From Streptomyces sp. yr375 (GTDB taxonomy: Bacteria > Actinomycetota > Actinomycetes > Streptomycetales > Streptomycetaceae), in contig NZ_FOFF01000036.1 of NCBI RefSeq assembly GCF_900110755.1, positions 27,903 through 91,902 on the forward strand: a stretch of DNA of 64,000 bases. Direction: 5' to 3'. Under the pieces are notes generated by a model. That model did no database searches and was not told the DNA's origin. It saw nothing but the letters and a program-made list of their open reading frames with translations. A program made the translations under genes and the position numbers. Below are positions 24,948-32,557 of this stretch, piece after piece (positions within the stretch are counted from its first letter, which is position 1; every line of letters begins with the position of its first letter).

Positions 24948-25871
24948 ACCAGCGACGACACCGCACGGATCCCCGGCTCCCGATCCATCGAGACCCACTC
25001 CGAGCTCACCCCCGGACAGATCGGGGCCGTCCTCGACCTGCTCGCGGAGGCCGCCCGGACGGACGGCCAGCAGGCGGTGTCCGAACAGGGCCGGCTGCAA
25101 CTGCGCGGAGGCCCCCGCGAGGGCGTCTCCCACCTGGTCCTCACCCTCGGCGACGAACTCGTCGGCTACGCCCAACTCGAGGACACCGACCCGGTCGAGG
25201 CGCCCGCCGCCGAACTGGTCGTCCACCCCTCCCACCGCGGCCACGGACACGGGCGCGCGCTCGGCTCCGCCCTGCTCGCCGCCTCCGGCAAGCGGCTTCG
25301 GGTCTGGGCCCACGGCGGCCACTCCGCCGCCCGGCACCTCGCCCAGGTGCTCGGCCTGTCCCTGTTCCGCGAACTGCGGCAGATGCGACGCCCGTTGACC
25401 GACCTCGAACTGCCCTCGCCGGTGCTGCCCGAGGGCGTGAGCGTCCGCACCTTCGTCCCCGGGCAGGACGACTCCGCCTGGCTCGCCGTCAACGCCGCCT
25501 CCTTCGCCCACCATCCCGAACAGGGCTCCCTCACCCAACGCGACCTCGACGACCGCAAGTCCCAGCCCTGGTTCGACCCCGCCGGCTTCTTCCTCGCCTT
25601 CCGCGGCGAGCGGCTCGTCGGCTTCCACTGGACGAAGGTCCACGCCGAGGAGCAGCTCGGCGAGGTGTACGTCCTCGGCGTCGCACCCGGTGTGCAGGGC
25701 GGCGGCCTCGGCAAGGCCCTCACCACGGTCGGCCTACGGCATCTCGCGGGGCAGGGGCTGCCTACGGCGATGCTGTATGTCGATGCCGACAACAAGGCGG
25801 CGGTGTCGGTGTACGAGCGGTTGGGCTTCGTCACCCACGAGACGGACCTGATGTACCGAACGGAGACGTGA
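24945..25871 (+). CDS. mshD: Mycothiol synthase
   Basis: A 308-residue protein of two tandem GNAT domains (about 1-135 and 160-308), the layout of MshD. The C-terminal domain has the acetyl-CoA site VLGVAPGVQGGGLGKALTT and the family end DADNKAAVSVYERLGF. MshD acetylates Cys-GlcN-inositol to give mycothiol, the actinobacterial thiol buffer. It is divergent from the nucleotidase gene with 157 bp between the starts. The other msh genes are not in the window, as is usual because they are scattered. Confidence 0.92.
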   Translation: MTSDDTARIPGSRSIETHSELTPGQIGAVLDLLAEAARTDGQQAVSEQGRLQLRGGPREGVSHLVLTLGDELVGYAQLEDTDPVEAPAAELVVHPSHRGHGHGRALGSALLAASGKRLRVWAHGGHSAARHLAQVLGLSLFRELRQMRRPLTDLELPSPVLPEGVSVRTFVPGQDDSAWLAVNAASFAHHPEQGSLTQRDLDDRKSQPWFDPAGFFLAFRGERLVGFHWTKVHAEEQLGEVYVLGVAPGVQGGGLGKALTTVGLRHLAGQGLPTAMLYVDADNKAAVSVYERLGFVTHETDLMYRTET

Positions 25872-25909
25872 GGGGCGCTCTGCGGGGTGCCGAAGTCGGG
25901 GTGCCGTCC

Positions 25910-26030
25910 TCTGGGGTTGCCGTGCCCTGGGGGCTGCGCCCCCAGACCCCCGCTTCGGCCCTTAAGGGGCCTCGTCCTCAAGCTCCCCCAGAGGGGGCAC
26001 CCCCCAACGGGCTGAAAGCAGACACCCGAC
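25910..26030. repeat. Palindromic GC-rich intergenic repeat element
   Basis: Between the convergent ends of mshD and the membrane gene lie stacked palindromes: TGGGGGCTGCGCCCCCA (25928-25944), then GGCCCTTAAGGGGCC and GCTCCCCCAGAGGGGGC. This mosaic is a dispersed element common in Streptomyces genomes and probably ends both transcripts. Confidence 0.7.
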
Positions 26031-26044
26031 CGGCGTTCAAGGCG

Positions 26045-26755
26045 TCACCCCAGACGAACAGATCTACGCCAACTCCCCATCAACGGCTCCGGGGTCCATA
26101 TCGCGCTCAGTGTCAGCGTTGCCCCCAATACCGCCGCCCATCTCACCTGGGTGGCGACCCAGTAAGGGTCGTGCGGAGTGCCCAGGAGGCCCCATTTGTT
26201 GGGGACCACGAGGGTCACGGCCGCTGCTACTCCCAGCCAGATCGCCATGGTCCTGCCCGCTTCCGGGGTCGCTGTGAAGCGGACGGCGAGGGTGGCGAGG
26301 GCCAGGGCCGTGCAGGACATGGCCGCTGCTTCGAGGGTGGCCGGGGCGAGGGCGGGGCGGGTCTGGGCCGGGACCAGGAGGAGGGCCGTCGCCCACCAGA
26401 GGGCGGTGAGCGGGGCGACGAGGGCCAGGCGTAGGGCGGTTCGCAGGGGGCGGCCCGCCGGTGTCGTCTCGGTCGTGTTGCGGGCGGGGTCGTCCAGGAG
26501 GAAGGCCAGGCCGAGTGCGCCGGTGAGTGCGGTGAGGCGCAGGACCAGTTGTCCCAGGTCGGCGTCGGGTGCGGTGTCCGGCAGCCGTGCCGTGGCCGCC
26601 AGCAGCAGGCCCACCCCGCCGGCCGTGGTCAGCGCCCGCCAGGGCAGGCTGCGCCACACCGGCGTCACCAGGGTCCTGAGCAGAGCCGCCGGGGCTCTCC
26701 TCGGCTCCACTTCCTCCGCTTCCTCCGCCTCCCGCGCTCCTGCTACTCCCCGCAC
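26045..26755 (-). CDS. Integral membrane protein, last gene of the sigma/ABC operon
   Basis: A 236-residue protein. A charged N terminus (REAEEAEEVEPRRAP) is followed by about six hydrophobic helices, with no known motif. The GTG at 26755 has a strong ribosome-binding site (AAGGAGG, 7 nt spacing). It overlaps the end of the ABC permease gene by 13 bp. It is probably an extra membrane component of the ABC system encoded just upstream. Confidence 0.8.
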   Translation of the reverse strand: MRGVAGAREAEEAEEVEPRRAPAALLRTLVTPVWRSLPWRALTTAGGVGLLLAATARLPDTAPDADLGQLVLRLTALTGALGLAFLLDDPARNTTETTPAGRPLRTALRLALVAPLTALWWATALLLVPAQTRPALAPATLEAAAMSCTALALATLAVRFTATPEAGRTMAIWLGVAAAVTLVVPNKWGLLGTPHDPYWVATQVRWAAVLGATLTLSAIWTPEPLMGSWRRSVRLG

Positions 26756-28296
26756 TCCTCTGCCTCCTTCGGCACCTTGACTCCCAGCAGCTTCGCTGCC
26801 TGGGCGGTCGTCGTCTTCGCGGATGTCAGGTCCGCCCAGTGGGCCTTGACCCGGGCGGTCATCTCGGCGCGCGGGCGGTCCAGGAGCTCGCGGACCACCG
26901 TCGTCTGCGCCGCCGTCATGCTCAGTCCGTTCGTGGGAGCCAGGACCTCGCCCGAGCCGGAGATGGTGTCGTCCAGCCGCACGTTCTGGAAGGTCGCCAG
27001 CGGGGTGGGGTCCGCGCCCAGGACCAGCCACATGACCGTCACCCCGCGGGCGTCGCACATGTTCCGAGTCGTCACGTCCTCCGAACCGCCCACCAGCACC
27101 GCGGCCACTCCGACCGCGAACTCGGGGACCCGGTTGCCGCCCCAACGCGTCCCGACCGTCACCAGGCCCGGGGTGGCGGACGGGGTCAGAGCGCCGTCGA
27201 CCTCCACCCCGCCACTGGTGTCGATGCGCTGGCGGATCGTCAGACGCGCGTCCGCCGCCGCGCCTCCCGCGAGGGACTGGACCCGGTCGACGACCTCCGC
27301 CCAGTCGGACCGCACACCGCCCCACTCGGAGAACGAGCAGTACGTCGAGCCGCCGTGCGTCGTGCACGACTGGACCTTCTGAGGCGTCTCGGACGCCGTC
27401 CTGCGCGCCGCTTCCAGCGCCGCCGTGTCACGCGGAAGCTGACCGATCACCCCGACCGCGGTGACCGCCAGGGCGAGGGCCGTCGCCGCCTTCACGGCTC
27501 GGGTACGGCCGCCGGACACCAGCAGCGCCACGCAGGCCAGCAGGACGCACACGCCCGTCACGTACAGCGCGTGCCAGCCGGCCGGGCGGCCGAGGAGGTC
27601 GGCGGGGACCGGGTCGCCGCCGCCCGAGTCGCCGAAGAGGATCGGGGAGAGCCAGCCCGCCCACGTGCCCTCGTTGCCGACGAGGGCGGAAGCCATGATG
27701 CTCAGCAGGTACACGGCGATGACGAACAGTATGGGAACGAAGGTGGAGGGCAGCAGACGCGCCAGCAGGACGCCGATGATGCCGGCCACAAGGACGACCA
27801 GCGGGCCCACGGCCAGCTCCCCGAACGAGCCGTACCCGATCGCGCCGGGCTTCAGCGCCTCCCAGGTGAACTCGGCCGCGACGACGAGCGCGGTGGCCGC
27901 CGCGTACGGGATCACGGACAGCACATGGGCGAGCGTGCGCCGCCAGGGTTCCATGGGCAGGACGCCGAGCTGCTGGACCGTGCCGTGCTTGCGCGAGCGC
28001 AGCGCGGCCGAGTTGGCGCAGATGAGCAGGGCGACGGCGAACAGCATCGGCGTCATCTGCGTGCGGCGGTCGACCGTGTTGAGGACGGGGAAGTCGTCCA
28101 TGCCGTCGTTGCTCATCAGCCGCAGGGCGGCGAAGCCGACGTACAGGGCGAAGAGGAACAGCATCGGGGCCTGGAGGAGCAGCTCGCGGGCCTCGAAGCG
28201 GGCCATGGCGAGGACGGCTCCGGTGCGGTGGCCTTCGCGCGGGGGCTCGGTGAGCGTGACGGCGGGGTCCGTGCTCGTCGGGGTCGTGGTGCTCAT
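26743..28296 (-). CDS. ABC transporter permease with large external domain
   Basis: A 517-residue protein. One helix lies near 42-62, with five more between about 80 and 290. A long non-membrane region (about 300-517) includes a Cys pair (VQSCTTHGGSTYC) and is probably extracytoplasmic. The membrane part resembles ABC-2-type permeases (RKHGTVQQLGVLPMEPWRRT). The start overlaps the ATPase stop by 4 bp (ATGA). Substrate unknown; the partner ATPase belongs to the drug/lipid export group. Confidence 0.85.
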   Translation of the reverse strand: MSTTTPTSTDPAVTLTEPPREGHRTGAVLAMARFEARELLLQAPMLFLFALYVGFAALRLMSNDGMDDFPVLNTVDRRTQMTPMLFAVALLICANSAALRSRKHGTVQQLGVLPMEPWRRTLAHVLSVIPYAAATALVVAAEFTWEALKPGAIGYGSFGELAVGPLVVLVAGIIGVLLARLLPSTFVPILFVIAVYLLSIMASALVGNEGTWAGWLSPILFGDSGGGDPVPADLLGRPAGWHALYVTGVCVLLACVALLVSGGRTRAVKAATALALAVTAVGVIGQLPRDTAALEAARRTASETPQKVQSCTTHGGSTYCSFSEWGGVRSDWAEVVDRVQSLAGGAAADARLTIRQRIDTSGGVEVDGALTPSATPGLVTVGTRWGGNRVPEFAVGVAAVLVGGSEDVTTRNMCDARGVTVMWLVLGADPTPLATFQNVRLDDTISGSGEVLAPTNGLSMTAAQTTVVRELLDRPRAEMTARVKAHWADLTSAKTTTAQAAKLLGVKVPKEAEECGE

Positions 28297-29198
28297 GCCG
28301 GCAGCTCCGCGTTCTCACCGTCGAGGGCGAGCAGGTAGCCGTCCTCCAGGGTGGGTTCGAGGAGGTCGGCGCCCGCCGGCGGTTCGCCGATGTTGCGGAA
28401 GCTGCCGGTGCCGGTGCGCCAGCCGGCCAGGGCGTTCGGATCGCGTTGCGTGCTGCTCCAGACCCGGCCGTCCGCGCGGGCGGTCAGCTCGGCCGGGGTG
28501 CCCTCGAAGCGGATGCGGCCACGGGCCAGGACCACGACGCGGTGGCAGAGCATCGCCACGTCCTCCGTCTGGTGGGTGGACAGCAGCACCGTGCGCCCCT
28601 CGCCCGCCTGGGCGATCAACTCCCGGAACCGCATGCGCTGTTCGGGGTCGAGGCCGACGGTCGGCTCGTCCAGCACGAGGAAGGCGGGGTCGCCGACGAG
28701 CGCGGCGGCCAGGGCGACGCGCTGCCGCATGCCGCCGGACAGCCGCTTGATGCGCTTGCCGCGCACGTCCGACAGGTCGACGGCCTCCAGCACCCGCCGC
28801 ACCTCGCGCAGCCGGGCGGTGCGGTCGGTCAGCTCCTTCAGGATCGCCACGTAGTCGACGAAGTCGAAGGCCGTGAAGTCCGGGTGGAATCCAGGGGTTT
28901 GGGGCAGATAGCCGAGGGTGCGGCGCAGGGCGAGGCGTCCGGCGGCGGTACCGGGGTCATGACCGAGGGCCGTGAACCCGCCCCCGTCAGCCGGCACAGC
29001 CGTGGCCAGCACCCGCAACAGGGTCGTCTTCCCGGCCCCGTTGGGCCCGAGCAGCCCGGTAACACCACGGCTCAGCCGCAACGACACCCCATCGAGGGCC
29101 CGGGTACCGCCAAAACGCAGGGACAGATCGGTCGCCGTCACAGTGACGGGTCCAAGGACCGCTCCGGCACCATGGCCGGTGTTGGACGCGGTGGTCAT
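28293..29198 (-). CDS. ABC transporter ATP-binding protein
   Basis: A 301-residue ATPase. Walker A is GLLGPNGAGKTT (about residue 48), the Q-loop is in LGYLPQTPGF, the signature is RLSGGMRQRV, Walker B is FLVLDEPTVGLDP and the H-loop is LLSTHQTED. The C-terminal ~70 residues form an accessory domain. It is coupled by 4-bp overlaps to the 90-aa gene upstream and the permease downstream. The type is that of DrrA/CcmA-like exporters. Confidence 0.92.
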   Translation of the reverse strand: MTTASNTGHGAGAVLGPVTVTATDLSLRFGGTRALDGVSLRLSRGVTGLLGPNGAGKTTLLRVLATAVPADGGGFTALGHDPGTAAGRLALRRTLGYLPQTPGFHPDFTAFDFVDYVAILKELTDRTARLREVRRVLEAVDLSDVRGKRIKRLSGGMRQRVALAAALVGDPAFLVLDEPTVGLDPEQRMRFRELIAQAGEGRTVLLSTHQTEDVAMLCHRVVVLARGRIRFEGTPAELTARADGRVWSSTQRDPNALAGWRTGTGSFRNIGEPPAGADLLEPTLEDGYLLALDGENAELPA

Positions 29199-29467
29199 GC
29201 GGGGCTCCTGAAGATGCGGTGGACCGACGAACGGCGGCGAGTCGACGAGGCCGAGGCATGGGCCTGGGCCTGGGCCTGGGCCTGGGCCTGGGCGGGGGAG
29301 ACAAGGGCGGGGGCAGTAGCGAGGGCGGGGGCAGCCGCGGGTACCGGGACAGTCACGAAAGCCGGAGCAGTCGCGAAGGCCGGGACAGTCGCAGGCTCCA
29401 GGGCAGTCACGGCGGCCGGGACAGCCACAGGGGCCAGAGCAGCCATGGGAGTCGGGTAGTGGCTCAT
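29195..29467 (-). CDS. Small Ala/Pro/Val-rich protein with hexanucleotide repeat
   Basis: A 90-residue low-complexity protein: PVAVPAAVTALEPATVPAFA-type sequence, then AQAQAQAQAQAHASASS, then a basic end (RRRSSVHRIFRSPA). The AQ run is encoded by gcctgg repeats (about 29259-29294). It overlaps both neighbours by 4 bp (ATGA), which supports translation even though composition alone would not. No family is recognised. It could be a linker or membrane-associated peptide of the ABC system. Confidence 0.6.
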   Translation of the reverse strand: MSHYPTPMAALAPVAVPAAVTALEPATVPAFATAPAFVTVPVPAAAPALATAPALVSPAQAQAQAQAQAHASASSTRRRSSVHRIFRSPA

Positions 29468-30306
29468 GCTGTGCCGCTCTCCTGGAAGCCGGCCAGGGGG
29501 CGGGCGTCGAAGCGGTCTCGGGATTGGTAGAGGAGCAGGGCGGCGACGGCCGCTACCGCCGCCGCGGTGGACTGGCCCGCCGCTGTGAAGGGGGCGAGGG
29601 TGTCGTGCTCGGGGGTGCGGGTTGCGACCACCAGCAGCAGGGTCAGCCAGCCGCCGCCGACCAGGACGGGGGCGAAGACCGGGCCCAGCCGGGCGGTCAG
29701 CGCGAGGCCCGTCGCCGTGAGGGCGAGCGCGGGCAGCAGCCAGGACAGGGCCAGCAGCCCGTACCCCGGGAGGGCCAGCGTCGCCAGGCCGTTGAAGACC
29801 AGGCCCGCGGTGAGCACCGCGACCGTACGGATCATCAGCAGCCGGAAGCCGTGCAGCGGGGCGACGACCGCCATCTCGTACGTCGGGTCCAGGGACGGGC
29901 CGTACGACAGGGCGACCCCGGCGAGCGGGAGCAGCGGGGCGAGCGCGAGGAACAGCGCGGGCTGGTCCGCCACGCGCACCGCCAGAACCGTCATGACCAG
30001 GAGGAACAGCACCGACAGCAGCCAGGAGCGGCGCAGCACCGGCGTCGCCGCGAGCAGCCGCGCGGTGTGGTCGGCGACGCCGAGCCGCACCAGCAGCCGT
30101 TCGAGCAGGGCGGGCCGCGGCGCGTCCAGCTCGGCGTCCAGCCGCTCCCAGGCGGTGTCCAGCGCGACCGGGTCGGTGGTCGCCGCGAGCCGGGCCCGGC
30201 ACGGAGCGCACCCGGTGAGGTGGGAGTCGGCGGACCACAGCAGGGGCGGCGCCAACTCGCCGTGCGCGTAGGCCCGCAGGTCTTCTTCAGCCACGTGCCA
30301 TGTCAT
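29464..30306 (-). CDS. Zinc-finger anti-sigma-like membrane protein
   Basis: A 280-residue protein. The N-terminal zinc-finger motif HLTGCAPC (His-x3-Cys-x2-Cys, residues ~29-36) belongs to the ZAS/zf-HC2 anti-sigma domain and follows WHVAEEDLRAYAHGEL. About six transmembrane helices fill residues ~95-270. It lies one tiny ORF downstream of an ECF sigma gene, so it most likely sequesters that factor at the membrane. The multi-helix C terminus is unusual compared with single-pass anti-sigma factors and suggests sensing of a membrane state. The ATG at 30306 overlaps the 25-aa ORF by 4 bp. Confidence 0.85.
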   Translation of the reverse strand: MTWHVAEEDLRAYAHGELAPPLLWSADSHLTGCAPCRARLAATTDPVALDTAWERLDAELDAPRPALLERLLVRLGVADHTARLLAATPVLRRSWLLSVLFLLVMTVLAVRVADQPALFLALAPLLPLAGVALSYGPSLDPTYEMAVVAPLHGFRLLMIRTVAVLTAGLVFNGLATLALPGYGLLALSWLLPALALTATGLALTARLGPVFAPVLVGGGWLTLLLVVATRTPEHDTLAPFTAAGQSTAAAVAAVAALLLYQSRDRFDARPLAGFQESGTA

Positions 30307-30380
30307 GCCAGGTCCTCCCTCGACTGCTCGTCGCCCGCGCGAGCGCGCAGGTCCACTCCGCTCACGTACCGCCGCGTCAT
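30303..30380 (-). CDS. 25-residue coupling ORF between sigma and anti-sigma
   Basis: The ORF reads MTRRYVSGVDLRARAGDEQS and five more residues. It starts in an ATGA overlap with the sigma stop (30377-30380) and ends in an ATGA overlap with the anti-sigma start (30303-30306). Such a relay would carry ribosomes from sigma to anti-sigma and keep their amounts matched. Whether the peptide itself has a role is unknown. Confidence 0.5.
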   Translation of the reverse strand: MTRRYVSGVDLRARAGDEQSREDLA

Positions 30381-30928
30381 GCCAGCGCCTCCCGCAGTTG
30401 CTTGCGGGCACGCAGCGCCCGCGTCTTGACGGTGCCGGGCGGGATGCCGAGCAGAACGGCCGCCTCCCGGGTGGTGAGCCCGTCTATGACGGTCGCTTGC
30501 AGGACGGCCCGCAGCTCCGGCGAGAGGCGGACGAGAGCCCCGGCGAGATCCCCGTGCTCCACCCCCGCGAGCACGCGCTCCTCCGCCGAGACCTCGTCGC
30601 GGTGGCGCAGCCGGGACAGCGCCTGCCGCAGCCGGCCGCGCGCCCCGTCGCCCCGCACGGCGTCGACCAGGCGGCGCGCTCCGATGCGCCAGAGCCAGCC
30701 GGCGGCGTCGCCGGAGGGGCCCTCCTCGCGGTAGCGGGCGGTGCCGCGCCACACCGCGAGGAACGTCTCCTGTACGACGTCGTCGACTATCCCGGCGTCG
30801 GCGCAGCGGCCGCGCAGGCGCGCGGTCAGCCATGGTGCGTACCGCCGGTACAGCTCCTCGAAGGCGTGACGGTCCCGGTCCGCCGCGATGGCCCGCAGCA
30901 GCTCCCCGTCGCTTCTCGTTTCGCTCAC
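30377..30928 (-). CDS. ECF RNA polymerase sigma factor
   Basis: A 183-residue sigma-70 ECF factor. Region 2 is about 20-88 (FEELYRRYAPWLTARLRG, DDVVQETFLAVWRG, WLWRIGARRLVDAVR) and region 4 about 125-180 (LSPELRAVLQATVIDGLTTR then EAAVLLGIPPGTVKTRALRA). It is the first gene of a leftward run with the anti-sigma and ABC genes and is divergent from the GntR regulator. Its targets are unknown; autoregulation of the operon is likely. Confidence 0.92.
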   Translation of the reverse strand: MSETRSDGELLRAIAADRDRHAFEELYRRYAPWLTARLRGRCADAGIVDDVVQETFLAVWRGTARYREEGPSGDAAGWLWRIGARRLVDAVRGDGARGRLRQALSRLRHRDEVSAEERVLAGVEHGDLAGALVRLSPELRAVLQATVIDGLTTREAAVLLGIPPGTVKTRALRARKQLREALA

Positions 30929-31100
30929 AACCCCTCATCGGACGAGCCCCGCCGATCGGTTCACGATTCCCGACACAATTTTTCCGGCCCGCGGGCGAGG
31001 GGCTCGAGCGCCCTTCCCCCACCCCGATCTCCCCACCCCGATCTTGAGATCCCCCACCCCGACTTCCCCACCCTGATCTTGACTTCCGTGCGGACTTGGA

Positions 31101-31134
31101 CCACCCTTTCACTACTCAATTAGTGAAAGGGTGG
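31101..31134. promoter_or_regulatory. 14-bp-arm palindrome, GntR (YtrA-type) operator
   Basis: CCACCCTTTCACTA (31101-31114) and TAGTGAAAGGGTGG (31121-31134) are perfect inverted arms around ctcaat. The inner CACTA...TAGTG matches YtrA-subfamily operators. It ends 9 bp before the chosen GntR start and covers the likely promoter, so it should mediate autorepression. Confidence 0.8.
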
Positions 31135-31142
31135 TGTTCCGA

Positions 31143-31640
31143 GTGGTCGAATACCGCATCGACCGGCACAGCGGTGTCGCCACCTACGTCCAGATCGTCC
31201 AGCAGACCAAGCAGGCCCTGCGTCTGGGCCTGCTGGAGGCCGGCGACAAGCTGCCCACCGCTCGCGAGGTCGTCGAGGCGACCGCCATCAACCCGAACAC
31301 GGTGCTGAAGGCCTACCGCGAGCTGGAGCGCGACGGGCTGGTGGAGGCCCGGCGCGGCCTCGGCACCTTCGTGCGGCGCGGGCTGCACACCCCGGCCGAC
31401 TCGCCCCTGCGCGCCGACTCACCCCTGCGCACCGACCTGGACGTCTGGGCCGGCCGGGCCCGTGCGGCCGGGCTCGACCGCGACGACGTGGCCGCGCTCT
31501 TCACCGCCGTACTCGACGAACAGTTCGCCGCAGCCACGGCAACAGCCCCGGCAACGGCCACGGCCGTATCCCCGACCCCGACCCCGACCCCGACACCCGC
31601 CCCCGGCGACCCGCACACCCCTCAGGGAGACCCCTCATGA
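31143..31640 (+). CDS. GntR-family regulator (YtrA type)
   Basis: A 165-residue regulator. The N-terminal GntR winged helix (YVQIVQQTKQALRLGLLEAG, then LPTAREVVEATAINPNTVLK and YRELERDGLVEARRGLGTFV) is followed by only a short helical C terminus, the mark of the YtrA subfamily. The tail is Ala/Thr/Pro-rich with a PTPTPTP run. The GTG at 31143 keeps the operator outside the coding region; a GTG at 31131 would lie inside it. It overlaps the ABC ATPase gene by 4 bp and presumably represses this operon until a membrane- or antibiotic-related signal arrives. Confidence 0.88.
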   Translation: MVEYRIDRHSGVATYVQIVQQTKQALRLGLLEAGDKLPTAREVVEATAINPNTVLKAYRELERDGLVEARRGLGTFVRRGLHTPADSPLRADSPLRTDLDVWAGRARAAGLDRDDVAALFTAVLDEQFAAATATAPATATAVSPTPTPTPTPAPGDPHTPQGDPS

Positions 31641-32557
31641 CCGACACCGCCATGGCGGCAACCGCGCTCGGCAAGCGCTTCGGCCGGCGCGGAGGCTGGG
31701 CGCTGCGCGAGTGCACGTTCCACCTGCCCGCCGGACGCGTCTGTGCCGTCGTCGGCCCCAACGGCGCGGGCAAGTCCACGCTCCTCGCCCTCGCCGCCGG
31801 GCTGCTGGCCCCCACCGAGGGCCACCTCACCGTCCTCGGGACGGACCCGGCGTCCGCACGCGCGCGTGTCGGTTACGTCGCCCAGGACAAGCCGCTGTAC
31901 CCGCAGCTCACCGTCGCCGAGACGCTGCTCGTGGGCGCCGACCTCAACCCGGGCCGCTGGGACGCCGAGACGGCCGAGCGGATCGTTTCCGCGGGCGATC
32001 TCGACCGCACGAAGAAGATCCGCGCCCTCTCCGGCGGCCAGCGCACCCGCGTCGCACTCGCGCTCGCCCTCGCCAAGCAGCCCGAACTGCTCCTGCTCGA
32101 CGAGCCGATGGCCGACCTCGACCCGCTGGCCCGGCACGAGCTGATGGGCACCCTGATGGCGCGGGCCGCGCAGTACGGCACGACGATCGTGATGTCGTCG
32201 CACGTGGTCGCCGAGCTGGAGGACTCCTGCGACCACCTGCTGCTGGTCGGCGACGGCCGGATACGCCTCGCCGGTGAGCTCGACGACCTGCTCGCCGCCC
32301 ACGCGCGCGTGAGCGCACCGGCCGAAGCCGCCGTCCCGGACCAGGGCCAAGCCCCGGCCCAGGCCCTCGCCCCGCACACGGTCGTCGAGTCGCGGGTCAC
32401 CGGCCGGCAGCTCACCGCCCTGGTGCGTCCGGCGGGCCCGCTCGGCGACGGCTGGCGCACCTCGACGCCCTCCCTGGAGGAGCTCGTCCTCGCCTACCTG
32501 CGCAACCCGCAGGCCGCCCCGCTCACCCCGGTCGCGCCCGAGGAGGCCGCCGTATGA
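31637..32557 (+). CDS. ABC transporter ATP-binding protein
   Basis: A 306-residue ATPase. Walker A is VVGPNGAGKST, the Q-loop is in VGYVAQDKPL, the signature is LSGGQRTRV, Walker B is LLLLDEPMADLDP and the H-loop is VMSSHVVAEL. The C-terminal ~90 residues form an extra domain with an Ala/Pro linker. It is coupled to the GntR regulator upstream and to two permeases downstream by 4-bp overlaps. Systems of this layout often export peptides or protect the membrane. Confidence 0.92.
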   Translation: MTDTAMAATALGKRFGRRGGWALRECTFHLPAGRVCAVVGPNGAGKSTLLALAAGLLAPTEGHLTVLGTDPASARARVGYVAQDKPLYPQLTVAETLLVGADLNPGRWDAETAERIVSAGDLDRTKKIRALSGGQRTRVALALALAKQPELLLLDEPMADLDPLARHELMGTLMARAAQYGTTIVMSSHVVAELEDSCDHLLLVGDGRIRLAGELDDLLAAHARVSAPAEAAVPDQGQAPAQALAPHTVVESRVTGRQLTALVRPAGPLGDGWRTSTPSLEELVLAYLRNPQAAPLTPVAPEEAAV

